A DNA stretch of 49,728 bases, from NCBI GenBank assembly GCA_015068445.1, contig SVKN01000008.1:1-49728 (forward strand). Reading direction: 5' to 3'. Below, in pieces: positions 24,059-32,036 of the stretch. Numbering within the stretch: position 1 is the stretch's first letter; each line of letters begins with the position of its first letter. A model generated the notes under the pieces. It was not told the DNA's origin. It was given only the letters and a program-made list of their open reading frames with translations, and made no database searches. Made by a program: the position numbers and the translations under genes. Source of the stretch: Oscillospiraceae bacterium (GTDB lineage Bacteria > Bacillota > Clostridia > Oscillospirales > Butyricicoccaceae).

Positions 24059-25057
24059 ATGAAATATCAGGAGCTGGGCAAGAGCGGGCTCAAGGCGTCC
24101 GTCGTCGCTTTTGGCGGCTGGGGCCTCGGCGGCGGGTCCGTCTGGTCCGACATGCTGCCCAAGGTCAATGAGGTCGAGCGTCTGCTGGACGAGGCGCACG
24201 AGCTGGGCATCAACTACATCGACACGGCCCCCGTCTACGGCACGGGCCAGAGCGAGCTGGTGCTGGGCGAGGCGCTGAAGGGCAGGAGAGACCGCTTCCT
24301 GATCCAGAGCAAGTGTTCTCTGAACTGGCGCGGCGAGGGCGGCAACTTCCATTACGCCCGCGACGGCGCCACCGTCAACAACGACACCTCCGCCCCCGCC
24401 GTCAAAAAGGACGTAGAGGACATCCTGCGCCGCATGCAGCTGGACTATCTCGACCTGCTGGTGGTCCATTACGTCTGCAAGAGCTGGCCCGTGGAGGAGA
24501 CCGTCTCCGCCTTCAAGGACATGATCAAGGAGGGCAAGATCCGCGCCTTCGGCCTGTCCAACAGCCAGCCCGCCGATCTGGACGAGTACCAGCAGTACGG
24601 CGATGTGGCCCTCGTGCAGGAGCAGTACAGCCTGCTGGCCCCCTATCACGGCCAGGATTACTTCCCCACCTGCGACAAGTACGGCACCACCTTCCAGGTG
24701 TACGGCGCGCTGGAGGAGGGCTACCTGACCGGCCCTCAGTCCTTCGACCGCACCTTTGAGAAGGGCGACATCCGCGCCCGTCTGCCCTGGACCGAGGAAG
24801 CGCGCAGGAACGAGATCCTCCGCCTGTACAGGGAGGTCTGGACGCCGCTGTGTGAGAAGTATGGCTGCTCCTATTCCAACCTGTTCCAGGCCTTCACCCT
24901 GAGCCAGTACCCCAATCTGAGCCTGCTGACCGGCTTCCGCCGCGTGGAGTCCATGCGCGACACGGTCAAATGCCTGGATCTCAAGCTGGAGGACGCGGAT
25001 ATCCGCCTGCTGGCCGAGACCGCCAAGCCCGCGCAGGTGCGCGTGCTGGATAAATAA
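24059..25057 (+). CDS. Aldo/keto reductase
   Basis: 332 residues, typical for an NADPH-dependent TIM-barrel oxidoreductase reducing aldehydes or ketones. The catalytic tetrad is visible: Asp55 and Tyr60 in IDTAPVYG, Lys85 in LIQSKC, His137 in LLVVHYV. The segment FGLSNSQPADLDEYQQYGDV (substrate side) and the closing LSLLTGFRRVESM (cofactor-binding loop) fit the YajO/IolS-like subgroup. ATG behind GGAAAGGA with a consensus promoter. It is followed 23 bases later by desulfoferrodoxin, so the two may be co-transcribed, which would fit an oxidative or carbonyl stress role; the substrate is not identifiable. Confidence 0.9.
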   Translation: MKYQELGKSGLKASVVAFGGWGLGGGSVWSDMLPKVNEVERLLDEAHELGINYIDTAPVYGTGQSELVLGEALKGRRDRFLIQSKCSLNWRGEGGNFHYARDGATVNNDTSAPAVKKDVEDILRRMQLDYLDLLVVHYVCKSWPVEETVSAFKDMIKEGKIRAFGLSNSQPADLDEYQQYGDVALVQEQYSLLAPYHGQDYFPTCDKYGTTFQVYGALEEGYLTGPQSFDRTFEKGDIRARLPWTEEARRNEILRLYREVWTPLCEKYGCSYSNLFQAFTLSQYPNLSLLTGFRRVESMRDTVKCLDLKLEDADIRLLAETAKPAQVRVLDK

Positions 25058-25080
25058 CCCCCCGGATAAGGAGGCACACT

Positions 25081-25455
25081 ATGGAAATGAAGTTCTATCG
25101 CTGCGCCCATTGCGGCCAGATCATCGCCATCGTCAAGGGCACGGGCGTTCCCGTGATTTGCTGCGGCGAGCCGATGAAGGAGATCGTCCCCGGCACCACC
25201 GACGCCGCCGTGGAGAAGCACGTCCCTGTCTTCGAGGTGAAGGACGACCGGGTCTACGTCACCGTCGGCGCCGTGGAGCATCCCATGCTGCCCGAGCACT
25301 ACATCGAGTGGGTCTCACTGCAGACGAAGTTCGGCAACCAGCGCAAGCCCCTGCATCCCGACGACGATCCCAAGGTCGTCTTCCCGCTGCTGGAGGGAGA
25401 CGAGGTGCTGGCCGTCTATGCCTACTGCAACCTGCACAGCCTCTGGAAAGCCTGA
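25081..25455 (+). CDS. dfx: Desulfoferrodoxin (superoxide reductase)
   Basis: 124 residues, two-domain class I enzyme that reduces superoxide to peroxide without making oxygen, an anaerobe's defence. The N-terminal desulforedoxin domain has the Fe(Cys)4 ligands Cys8, Cys11, Cys27 and Cys28. The catalytic neelaredoxin domain has Glu45-Lys46-His47, His67, His73, Cys116 and His119 (CNLHSLWKA) for the Fe(His)4Cys centre. All ligands are present. AAGGAGG precedes the ATG. It follows the aldo/keto reductase closely, and a structured repeat element starts 11 bases after its stop. The family marks an anaerobic lifestyle. Confidence 0.95.
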   Translation: MEMKFYRCAHCGQIIAIVKGTGVPVICCGEPMKEIVPGTTDAAVEKHVPVFEVKDDRVYVTVGAVEHPMLPEHYIEWVSLQTKFGNQRKPLHPDDDPKVVFPLLEGDEVLAVYAYCNLHSLWKA

Positions 25456-25465
25456 AAAAACCAAC

Positions 25466-25683
25466 GCGGAGCCCCTCGCGGACTCCGCGCAGCGTGTCGA
25501 CAAACGCGACACGCTTCGGATGAAGACCGCTTCGCTGGGTCTTCATCCGAGGTTGCTCGCTGTAAAGGAGTTTTTTGGCGGCACATGTCCGCCAAAAAAC
25601 AGATGCATTATGAATCGCTGACGCGCTCATTTGAAAGCTGCCTTTATCTGCAGTCTATGCGGAGCCCCTCGCGGGCTCCGCGC
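25466..25683 (+). repeat. Structured repeat element, copy A, flanked by a 25-bp hairpin direct repeat
   Basis: A 25-base hairpin sequence beginning GCGGAGCCCCTCGC occurs at 25466-25490 and again, with one change, at 25659-25683. Between them lie three perfect stem-loops: 25491-25515 (9 bp, AGCGTGTCG stem), 25517-25549 (12 bp, loop GCTTCGCTG) and 25571-25599 (11 bp, T6GGCGG stem). The same three hairpins in the same order form copy B at 28343-28506. No coding potential is seen; the 245-base gap 25456-25700 is otherwise empty. The hairpins may also stop transcription after dfx. Confidence 0.8.
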
Positions 25684-25700
25684 TTATTTGGAGGAATCAT

Positions 25701-26516
25701 ATGAAAGCGACCGTTTTGGTGGACAACACCGCATGGCCGGGCCTCAGGGGCGAATGGGGCCTGAGCATCTACATCGAATACGGCGACAAGATCGTGCTGC
25801 TGGACGCGGGCGCGTCCGGGCTGTTCGCCGAGAACGCCGAAAAGCTGGGCCTGCCCCTGGAGCGCGTCGATTACGCCGCGCTGTCCCACGCCCATTACGA
25901 CCACGGCGACGGCATGGAGGTCTTCTTTCAGAAGAACCGGAAGGCCAGCTTCTACCTGCGCCGCACGGCGGAGCAGAAGTATTATTCGAAGGAGCTCCTG
26001 TTCTTCCGCCGCTACATCGGCGTGCCCCAGCGCGTGCTGAAGGAGTACGCGGGGCGTATCGTCTACGTCTCCGGCGACTACGAGCTGACGCCCGGCGTCC
26101 GCCTGCTGCCTCACGCCGCCCCCGCCCCGGAGTCCATCGGCAGGCGCGACAATCTCTACGCCGTCCGCGGCAATAAGCTGATCCCCGACCCCTTCACCCA
26201 CGAGCAGAGCCTCGTCTTCGACACGCCCGAGGGTCTCGTCGTCTTCAACAGCTGCTCCCACAGCGGTGTGGCCAACATCATCCGCGAGGTGGGGGAGGCT
26301 TACCCCGGCAAGCAGGTCCGCGCCATGATCGGCGGCTTCCACCTGCACAACAAGACGGACGCCGAGGTGACGCAGGTGGCGGGGCTGCTGAAGGAGACCG
26401 GCGTACAGCAGATCGTCACGGGCCACTGCACCGGCGACAACTCCCTGGCCGTTCTGAAGCGCGAGCTGGGCGACCGCGTCCAGGCCATGCACAGCGGCCT
26501 TGCGCTTACATTCTGA
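25701..26516 (+). CDS. MBL-fold metallohydrolase
   Basis: 271 residues. The zinc-binding signature SHAHYDHGDG gives His63, His65, Asp67 and His68. A later NSCSHSG holds the third metal His, IGGFHL and GHCTG carry further ligands, and IVLLDAGASG is the strand before the active site. The general layout matches the MBL proteins often labelled 7,8-dihydropterin-6-methyl-4-(beta-D-ribofuranosyl)-aminobenzene-5'-phosphate synthase-like, a subgroup whose real substrate is seldom known. ATG behind TTGGAGGA. It is separated from dfx by the repeat element, whose final hairpin ends only 17 bases before the start codon and might act on its expression. Confidence 0.85.
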   Translation: MKATVLVDNTAWPGLRGEWGLSIYIEYGDKIVLLDAGASGLFAENAEKLGLPLERVDYAALSHAHYDHGDGMEVFFQKNRKASFYLRRTAEQKYYSKELLFFRRYIGVPQRVLKEYAGRIVYVSGDYELTPGVRLLPHAAPAPESIGRRDNLYAVRGNKLIPDPFTHEQSLVFDTPEGLVVFNSCSHSGVANIIREVGEAYPGKQVRAMIGGFHLHNKTDAEVTQVAGLLKETGVQQIVTGHCTGDNSLAVLKRELGDRVQAMHSGLALTF

Positions 26517-26533
26517 AAAAACAGGAATTGCGC

Positions 26534-26562
26534 TTGTAACGCACGTTAGATTCGTGTATGAT
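26534..26562 (+). promoter_or_regulatory. mntP promoter
   Basis: TTGTAA at 26534-26539, 17-base spacer, TATGAT at 26557-26562. The leader is only about 25 bases, too short for the manganese riboswitch often found before mntP. Confidence 0.75.
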
Positions 26563-26594
26563 GGGACAAGTGACAATCGATCGGAGTGAATCAT

Positions 26595-27170
26595 TTGGAC
26601 CTGATGTTCATTTTCAACAGCATCCTGCTGGGCGTGGGCCTCGCCATGGACGCCTTCTCGGTGTCCGTCGCCAACGGCATGAACGAGCCGCGCATGCGAT
26701 GTCCCCGCATGTGCGCCATCGCCGGGACCTTCGGCGGGTTCCAGTTCCTCATGCCCATGCTGGGCTGGTACTGCGTGCGGGCGTTCCTGCGTGCGTTCTC
26801 GGCCTTCGAGCCGTATATCCCCTGGATCGCGCTGGCGCTGCTCAGCTACATCGGCGTCAAGATGATCTACGAGGCGCTGGAGCACAAGACCGACGATGAA
26901 AAGCCCGCCGTGACGGCTGCCGACCTGCTGGTGCAGGGCGTCGCCACGTCCATCGACGCGCTGAGCGTCGGGTTCACCATTGCGGAATACGACCTGTTCC
27001 GCGCCGTCACCGCAAGCCTTCTCATCGGCGTCGTCACCTTCGCCGTCTGCATGGCCGGTCTGCGCCTGGGGCGCAGCGCGGGCATGAAGCTGGCGGACAA
27101 GGCCGGGATCCTCGGCGGCGTCATTCTGATCCTCATCGGCCTCGAGATCTTCATCACCGGGCGCATGTGA
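26595..27170 (+). CDS. mntP: Putative manganese efflux pump MntP
   Basis: 191 residues, six predicted membrane spans in two homologous halves. Each half carries the family's acidic motif in a membrane helix: GLAMDAFSVSVANG (Asp near residue 16) and GVATSIDALSVGF (Asp near residue 119). These are characteristic of MntP/YebN exporters that protect cells from excess Mn(II). A TTG start at 26595 is favoured because GGAG lies six bases before it; the in-frame GTG at 26586 overlaps that site. It has its own promoter. The neighbouring superoxide reductase and MBL enzyme use iron or zinc, but no metal regulator is encoded here. Confidence 0.88.
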   Translation: MDLMFIFNSILLGVGLAMDAFSVSVANGMNEPRMRCPRMCAIAGTFGGFQFLMPMLGWYCVRAFLRAFSAFEPYIPWIALALLSYIGVKMIYEALEHKTDDEKPAVTAADLLVQGVATSIDALSVGFTIAEYDLFRAVTASLLIGVVTFAVCMAGLRLGRSAGMKLADKAGILGGVILILIGLEIFITGRM

Positions 27171-27172
27171 GC

Positions 27173-27201
27173 TTGCGCGCATCGGGCAAACGTGATACAA
27201 T
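27173..27201 (+). promoter_or_regulatory. Promoter of the M42 peptidase gene
   Basis: TTGCGC at 27173-27178, 17-base spacer, TACAAT at 27196-27201; begins 2 bases after the mntP stop. Confidence 0.65.
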
Positions 27202-27232
27202 TTTGTCAGAAACATAGAAAGGAGCGTGCGAT

Positions 27233-28297
27233 ATGTACGCATTTGACGAAAAATACTGCCTGCAGCAGTTCCAGAACCTGCTGGCCATCGACAGCACCCT
27301 CGGCCAGTTCCGCGAGATCTCCGATTACATCGAGCAGGAGATGGACCGCATGGGCTTCCCCTGGTTCGAGACCCATAAGGGCGGCGTCATCGCCACCTTC
27401 GGCGGCGAGAAGGAGCCGCTGGTCATCACGGCCCATCTGGACGACATCGGCCTCATGGTCCGCAAGATCAACGCCGACGGCACGCTGAACGTCTGCCCCG
27501 TGGGCGGTCTGGCCCCGTTCTACGCCGTCATGGAGAACGTCCGCGTCCACACACGCGACAACAAGGTCTACACCGGCACCATCTGCCGCACGCCCAACTC
27601 CATCCACGTCACCGAGGAGGAGCTGCGCCAGGTGGCTCCCGACTTCCGCAAGAACGTCTGCGTCGTCCTCGACATGCCCGTCAAGAATCCCGCCGACGTC
27701 CGCGCCCTGGGCATCGAGACCGGCGACATGATCGCCCTGGAGCCTCGCTTCACCATGAGCGGCGGCTATCTCAAGTCCCGCTTCGTGGACGACAAGGCCT
27801 GCGTCGCAACGCTGCTGACCGTCATGAAGTACATCAAGGACAACAACATCAAGCTGGAGCGCAAGGTCTACGCCTACTTCTCCTGCTATGAGGAGCTGAA
27901 CCACGGCACCTCCTGGGTCCCCGCCGACACCCGCGACATCATCGCCATCGACATCGCCCCCACCGGCCCCGACCAGAACAGCGAGGAGCACAAGGTCTCC
28001 ATCTTCTGCAAGGATTCCCGTCATCCCTATCACTGGGATCTGACCAACGAGCTCCGCGCCGCCGCCATGGCGGGCAAGGTGGACTTCGTCATGGACGTCT
28101 TCACGCCGCACTACGGCTCCGACGGCAACACCGCCGTCATCGCCGGCCACGACGTCCGTCACGCCGCCATCGGCCCGGACACCTCCAACAGCCACGGCTA
28201 CGAGCGCACCCACATCGACGGCCTCAACAACACCTATCAGCTGGTGCTGAACTACCTCAAGGCCGCTCAGCCCGTCCAGATGGGCGTGGCCGAATAA
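27233..28297 (+). CDS. M42-family metallo-aminopeptidase
   Basis: 354 residues; a cytosolic dinuclear-metal aminopeptidase of the TET/FrvX type that trims peptides. Metal and catalytic residues are visible: His68 and Asp70 in ITAHLDDIG, bridging Asp186 in RFVDDKACV, catalytic Glu220 and metal ligand Glu221 in CYEELNHGT, Asp near 240 in IAIDIAPTG, and a final His in NSHGYERTH. The region from about 85 to 165 would be the inserted PDZ-like/oligomerisation domain that lets these enzymes form dodecamers. AAAGGAG precedes the ATG. The gene ends 12 bases before the first direct repeat of the structured element copy B. Confidence 0.92.
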   Translation: MYAFDEKYCLQQFQNLLAIDSTLGQFREISDYIEQEMDRMGFPWFETHKGGVIATFGGEKEPLVITAHLDDIGLMVRKINADGTLNVCPVGGLAPFYAVMENVRVHTRDNKVYTGTICRTPNSIHVTEEELRQVAPDFRKNVCVVLDMPVKNPADVRALGIETGDMIALEPRFTMSGGYLKSRFVDDKACVATLLTVMKYIKDNNIKLERKVYAYFSCYEELNHGTSWVPADTRDIIAIDIAPTGPDQNSEEHKVSIFCKDSRHPYHWDLTNELRAAAMAGKVDFVMDVFTPHYGSDGNTAVIAGHDVRHAAIGPDTSNSHGYERTHIDGLNNTYQLVLNYLKAAQPVQMGVAE

Positions 28298-28309
28298 ACA
28301 CATCTGTCG

Positions 28310-28598
28310 TTCAAAGCGGAGACTGTCTCTTGACAGCCTCCGAAGCGTGCCGGTTGAAGCGGCACGCTTCGGGTGAAGACCGCTTCGCTGGGTCTTCACC
28401 CGAGGTTCCTCGCGCTTATCGCCTTCGACTTCGTCTCAGTTGGTCGGCGCGAGCGCTCGCTTTGCTCGCTGTAAAGGTGTTTTTGGCGGCGCATGTCCGC
28501 CAAAAAACAGATCCATGATCTGGCACGTTCACATTTGTGGAGAGCGATCAATGCAGCATCCGTTATTCAAAGCGGAGACTGTCTCTTGACAGCCTCCG
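28310..28598 (+). repeat. Structured repeat element, copy B, flanked by a 33-bp direct repeat
   Basis: An exact 33-base repeat, beginning TTCAAAGCGGAGACTG and able to fold as GCGGAG-CTGTC/GACAG-CTCCGC, lies at 28310-28342 and 28566-28598. Between the copies are three stem-loops homologous to copy A: 28343-28369 (10 bp), 28370-28402 (12 bp, same GCTTCGCTG loop) and 28480-28506 (10 bp). Stem changes relative to copy A are paired (TGTCG/CGACA to TGCCG/CGGCA; CGGATG/CATCCG to CGGGTG/CACCCG). Copy B has about 50 extra bases between the second and third hairpins. No gene is seen in 28298-28649. Confidence 0.82.
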
Positions 28599-28604
28599 CT
28601 TTTT
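28571..28604 (+). terminator. Intact terminator formed by the second direct repeat of copy B
   Basis: The hairpin GCGGAG-A-CTGTC/GACAG-C-CTCCGC is followed by T6 only at this second copy; the first copy runs straight into the element and lacks the T-run. It looks like the original terminator of the M42 gene, now displaced. Confidence 0.7.
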
Positions 28605-28615
28605 TGATGCATAAT
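28586..28615 (+). promoter_or_regulatory. Possible MATE promoter overlapping the terminator hairpin
   Basis: TTGACA (28586-28591) lies within the terminator stem; 18 bases later CATAAT (28610-28615) is a 5-of-6 -10 element. The ATG is 34 bases further on. Confidence 0.55.
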
Positions 28616-28649
28616 GGTTAGCGAAAGCAAACTCTGGAGGGAGACGTAT

Positions 28650-30017
28650 ATGGCCGGACAAAAGCACACGCTGGATTTCACCGAGGGCGCCATCACCGCC
28701 AAGCTGGTGCGCTTCGCGCTGCCGCTGCTGGCGGGCAGCCTGATCCAGCTTCTATACAACACCGTCGATCTCATTTTCGCCGGGCAGTACATCGGCAAGG
28801 AGGCCTCCGCCGCCGTGGGCGCCAGCAGCATGCTCGTCACGCTGCTGGTGGGGCTGTTCACAGGATTGTCTGTGGGCGGCGGCGTCGTGGTGGCCAAGGC
28901 CTTCGGCGGCGGGGAGCAGGACCGCGTGCTGCGCACCGTGCGCACGGCCGTGGGCATGAGCGTTTACGGCGGGCTGATGATCGCCGCGCTGGGCTTTGCC
29001 GCGGGGCCGTTCCTGCTGCGGCTGATGCACACGCCGGAGTCGATCATGGCGCAGGCCACGGATTACGTGCGCGTCTACTTCCTCAGCGTCGTCTTTTCGA
29101 TCCTTTATAATATGTGCTCCGGCTGCCTGCGGGCGCTGGGCAACTCGCGCTTTCCCATGCTGGTGCAGCTGGGCGGGGGACTGCTCAACGTGCTGCTGGA
29201 CTGGCTGTTCATCGTGCGCATCGACAACGGCGTGCTGGGCGTGGCGTACGCGACGCTCCTGTGCCAGCTGGGCACGGCCGTCTTTTCGCTCCTGCTGCTG
29301 ACAGTCAGCCTGCCGGAGCTGCGGGAAAAGCCCCTGCGCCTGCTGACCGTGGAGCCCGCCGTCCTCGCCGAGATCCTCCGCGTGGGCGTCCCGGCCGGAC
29401 TGCAGAGCATGGCCGTCACGCTGTCAAACGTCCTCGTCCAGTCGCGGATCAATTCCCTGGGCGTCGACGTCATCGCCGCTTTCACGGCTTATTACAAGGT
29501 GGAGCTCGTCATCTATCTGCCCATCATGGCCTTCGGCCACACCATGACCACCTTCTCCGGCCAGAACATGGGCGCGGGCAGGCCCGACCGCGTGCGGAAA
29601 GGGCTGCGGATCTGCACGGCCATGAGCATGGCCTGGGCGATCCTCGGGGCGATCCTGTGCCTGACGCTGACCGGCCCCGCGATGTTCGGCTGGTTCAACC
29701 GCGAGCCCGAGGTCATCGCCCTCGGCATGGCGATCATCACCGTCACTTTCCCGTTTTATTGGCTCTATTCGATCCTCGAAAACCTCTCCGACACCATCCG
29801 CGGGGCAGGGAACACCCTGAGGCCCATGCTGATTACCCTGTGCAACATCTGCCTTCTGCGCACGGCGCTGCTGTACCTCATCACCTCCCGCTGGACCACT
29901 GCCTCCGCCGTCGCCGCCGTCTACCCCGTCACCTGGGCCTCCACCGCCCTCTGCCTCCTCCTCTACTGGCTCAAAAGCCCCTGGTCAAGACGGACGTTCC
30001 GGCCGGATAAAACATGA
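28650..30017 (+). CDS. MATE-family multidrug/metabolite efflux transporter
   Basis: 455 residues with about twelve membrane spans in two MatE halves. The N-terminal GAITAKLVRFALPLLAGSLI and the AASAVGASSML-type block (here ASAAVGASSMLV) are family hallmarks. VGLFTGLSVGGGVVVAKAFG and, in the second half, RVGVPAGLQSMAVTLSNV and FSGQNMGAGRPDRV are also typical. MATE proteins expel organic cations or metabolites in exchange for Na+ or H+. The ATG at 28650 follows GGAGGGAGA. It is expressed from a promoter that overlaps the hairpin of the preceding repeat element. The substrate is unknown. Confidence 0.92.
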   Translation: MAGQKHTLDFTEGAITAKLVRFALPLLAGSLIQLLYNTVDLIFAGQYIGKEASAAVGASSMLVTLLVGLFTGLSVGGGVVVAKAFGGGEQDRVLRTVRTAVGMSVYGGLMIAALGFAAGPFLLRLMHTPESIMAQATDYVRVYFLSVVFSILYNMCSGCLRALGNSRFPMLVQLGGGLLNVLLDWLFIVRIDNGVLGVAYATLLCQLGTAVFSLLLLTVSLPELREKPLRLLTVEPAVLAEILRVGVPAGLQSMAVTLSNVLVQSRINSLGVDVIAAFTAYYKVELVIYLPIMAFGHTMTTFSGQNMGAGRPDRVRKGLRICTAMSMAWAILGAILCLTLTGPAMFGWFNREPEVIALGMAIITVTFPFYWLYSILENLSDTIRGAGNTLRPMLITLCNICLLRTALLYLITSRWTTASAVAAVYPVTWASTALCLLLYWLKSPWSRRTFRPDKT

Positions 30018-30033
30018 TTTCTCTCAAAAGATA

Positions 30034-30058
30034 CCCCCGCGCCGTTCGGACGCGGGGG
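30034..30058 (-). terminator. Terminator between convergent MATE and CpXC genes
   Basis: CCCCCGCG/CGCGGGGG stem with a 9-base loop; on the minus strand it is followed by TATCTTTT. It may serve both genes. Confidence 0.65.
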
Positions 30059-30065
30059 CACAGTA

Positions 30066-31829
30066 TTAGCCTGGAAATTGGTCTCTGGTAATTGTTTTCG
30101 GCACAAAATTGCCTGAAGGAACCGAATAGAGCGTATAAGTAATGGATGATAATCCATCCTTAACGCGTGCCAGTGTCAGGTTTTCTGAATCCATGGAGAT
30201 GGCTGTATTATCTCCAAACAGTTCCTCTTTTCCGTACCAAATTTCGCCTTCAGCAAAGTAAACTGAATAAGTTCCGCTTGGCACTTTCATTGTAGTTGAT
30301 TGCCCCTTTTCGACATAAAAAGAAAAACTGTTGTAACTGTAATCGTGGTTTAAGCAATAGACATAACAATTTTCGGTAAATGAAGCATTAACAGTAATTT
30401 TGAAATCATCATAGTATCTCGGATAAATAATCATTTCGCCGTTGTCGATGGGGACAGGAGTAAGAGTCGTAGAGTTGTGGTATGGCTGTGAAGGCTTGGA
30501 ACCAGCAGCAGTGCTGGTCTCTTCTCTTGCCAAAACTGTCAGATGGATGGTTTCTTTTGTCTCACCGTAAAGCTTTGCCTCGATGGTCGCTGTGCCTGAC
30601 GATACAGCCGTTATCAATCCAACGCTGGACACCTTGGCAATAGAGGGATTTGATACGGTCCATTCGACTCTCGACAATGCGGATTGAGGATCGGCAGTGT
30701 AAAGAATCGCGTGCGTCTGACCGGCACGAATGGTCAGATAATTGCTTTCGTTGAGTATCACGTCTGCATCTGGCTTTTGATTAAAAATATGAGGGAGCAT
30801 AAAGAAGCCAATAATAAGCAGCGCGATAAGCAGGGGAAATGACCATTTTTTGGAGAAGCGATCTTTTATCCTGTCGAACTTGCTTTTTGACGGTTCTGGC
30901 GAAGCAGCTGCAGGCTCTGGCGTATCCTGCGCAGGATTTGTGCGGGGTGTAGAAATGCCTTTTGAATCAGGAAGGACAACACCGCATATATGGCAGTAAG
31001 CGGCACTTGCAGATACTTTGCTGCCGCAGCGCGGACAGTACCTGAATGCATTCGAACCCGAACCGTTTGCGGCACCGCCGGAATGGGCGGCGCGTGAACG
31101 ATTCTGGAGCTCTTCAAATTCTCTGCGCTGAATATCCAGTTCTACGATATGATCGACAGTGCAGCCTTGTTTCTGCGCGTTGATCTCTGCTGTCTGATAA
31201 TAATCAGACACGGCTTTGCCTGCCCAGTTGTAATCTATCACAACGAAGTTTGATTGCTCTTGCCCCAGCAATTGTTTGAACAGCAGATTTGTATTCCGGT
31301 ATTCTTTATCGGCGATATCGAATTTGTAGCTGGCGCCATTTGAATCGAAAAGGATCAAGTGCTCGTCTTTTTCATAGCGAGTATAATAGATCGCATCTTT
31401 TTTCAGCCGAGGATTGTTCTTTGAATAATTACGATATGTAAGTTGTTTCATCAACTCAATGACACGATCATCACGCCCGGCTTCCAGAATCGCTACCTTT
31501 TCCTGAAAATCAGCATTGCTTGTCACGACACGGGTCATGTAGCCTTGCGGCACAGCGGAGGCCCGGACAGAGTCCAGCTTGGATTTGTAATCTGCCGATG
31601 GATGAATGACTTGAATGATTGCTTTATGAACGGAGTCGGTATAACGGAAATCGTACTCCAACTGTGAAACACGATTGCAGTATGGGCAGGTTGAATTAAA
31701 AAAACGCCCCGCCGTGATGTTCTTTGTTAAATCGGGAGAGAGACCTGAATCAAGAGTTTTCCATGCCATTGTTACGTATGATGTTTTGCAATGAGGACAT
31801 ACAACGGTCATCTGACGGGGTATCGACAT
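30066..31829 (-). CDS. CpXC-domain, zinc-ribbon, membrane-anchored protein with BIG2 Ig-like domain
   Basis: 587 residues. The start at 31829 is fixed by GGAGG seven bases upstream; a longer frame to 31922 crosses the promoter. Residues 8-50 hold a CpXC-type domain with two CPxC pairs (CPHC, CPYC). A mixed region to about 240 precedes a zinc ribbon (YCPRCGSKVSASAAYCHICG), then a Pro/Ser linker and one membrane span (FPLLIALLIIGFFMLPHIF). A BIG2-like Ig domain (EWTVSNPSIAKVSSVGLITA) and a beta-rich C-terminal domain follow. Topology suggests the zinc domains inside and the Ig domain outside the cell. The gene is visibly AT-richer than its neighbours, so recent transfer is likely. Function is unknown; a signal or envelope sensor is possible. 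Confidence 0.75.
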   Translation of the reverse strand: MSIPRQMTVVCPHCKTSYVTMAWKTLDSGLSPDLTKNITAGRFFNSTCPYCNRVSQLEYDFRYTDSVHKAIIQVIHPSADYKSKLDSVRASAVPQGYMTRVVTSNADFQEKVAILEAGRDDRVIELMKQLTYRNYSKNNPRLKKDAIYYTRYEKDEHLILFDSNGASYKFDIADKEYRNTNLLFKQLLGQEQSNFVVIDYNWAGKAVSDYYQTAEINAQKQGCTVDHIVELDIQRREFEELQNRSRAAHSGGAANGSGSNAFRYCPRCGSKVSASAAYCHICGVVLPDSKGISTPRTNPAQDTPEPAAASPEPSKSKFDRIKDRFSKKWSFPLLIALLIIGFFMLPHIFNQKPDADVILNESNYLTIRAGQTHAILYTADPQSALSRVEWTVSNPSIAKVSSVGLITAVSSGTATIEAKLYGETKETIHLTVLAREETSTAAGSKPSQPYHNSTTLTPVPIDNGEMIIYPRYYDDFKITVNASFTENCYVYCLNHDYSYNSFSFYVEKGQSTTMKVPSGTYSVYFAEGEIWYGKEELFGDNTAISMDSENLTLARVKDGLSSITYTLYSVPSGNFVPKTITRDQFPG

Positions 31830-31871
31830 ATGAGGCCCTCCTTCAATATCAAGTCGCCTGGATTCAACAGT

Positions 31872-31900
31872 ATTATACCTTACAGTGTTGGGAATATCAA
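31872..31900 (-). promoter_or_regulatory. Promoter of the CpXC/BIG2 gene
   Basis: TTGATA at 31900-31895, 17-base spacer, TATAAT at 31877-31872 on the minus strand. Confidence 0.82.
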
Positions 31901-31957
31901 CCAACAATAGGATCGTACTCATTATTCCGGAGACGCCCCGGCGTTCTTTTTTTATGG

Positions 31958-31986
31958 TTGAAAACCATCACTGGAATTGGTATAAT
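31958..31986 (+). promoter_or_regulatory. Promoter of the smc-leuS cluster
   Basis: TTGAAA at 31958-31963, 17-base spacer, TATAAT at 31981-31986. It lies about 50 bases before smc and diverges from the CpXC promoter. Confidence 0.82.
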
Positions 31987-32036
31987 AAAATGTATTTTAA
32001 TGCGGCCTTACGCCATTTGGGAAAGGAGGGGCCCGT

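Noticed and set aside
26517..26594. Manganese (yybP-ykoY) riboswitch before mntP
   Set aside because: A good promoter lies at 26534-26562, leaving only about 25 bases of leader, too short for the aptamer.
28330..28518. A 62-codon ORF inside repeat copy B
   Set aside because: It only translates the hairpins and has no ribosome site or counterpart in copy A.
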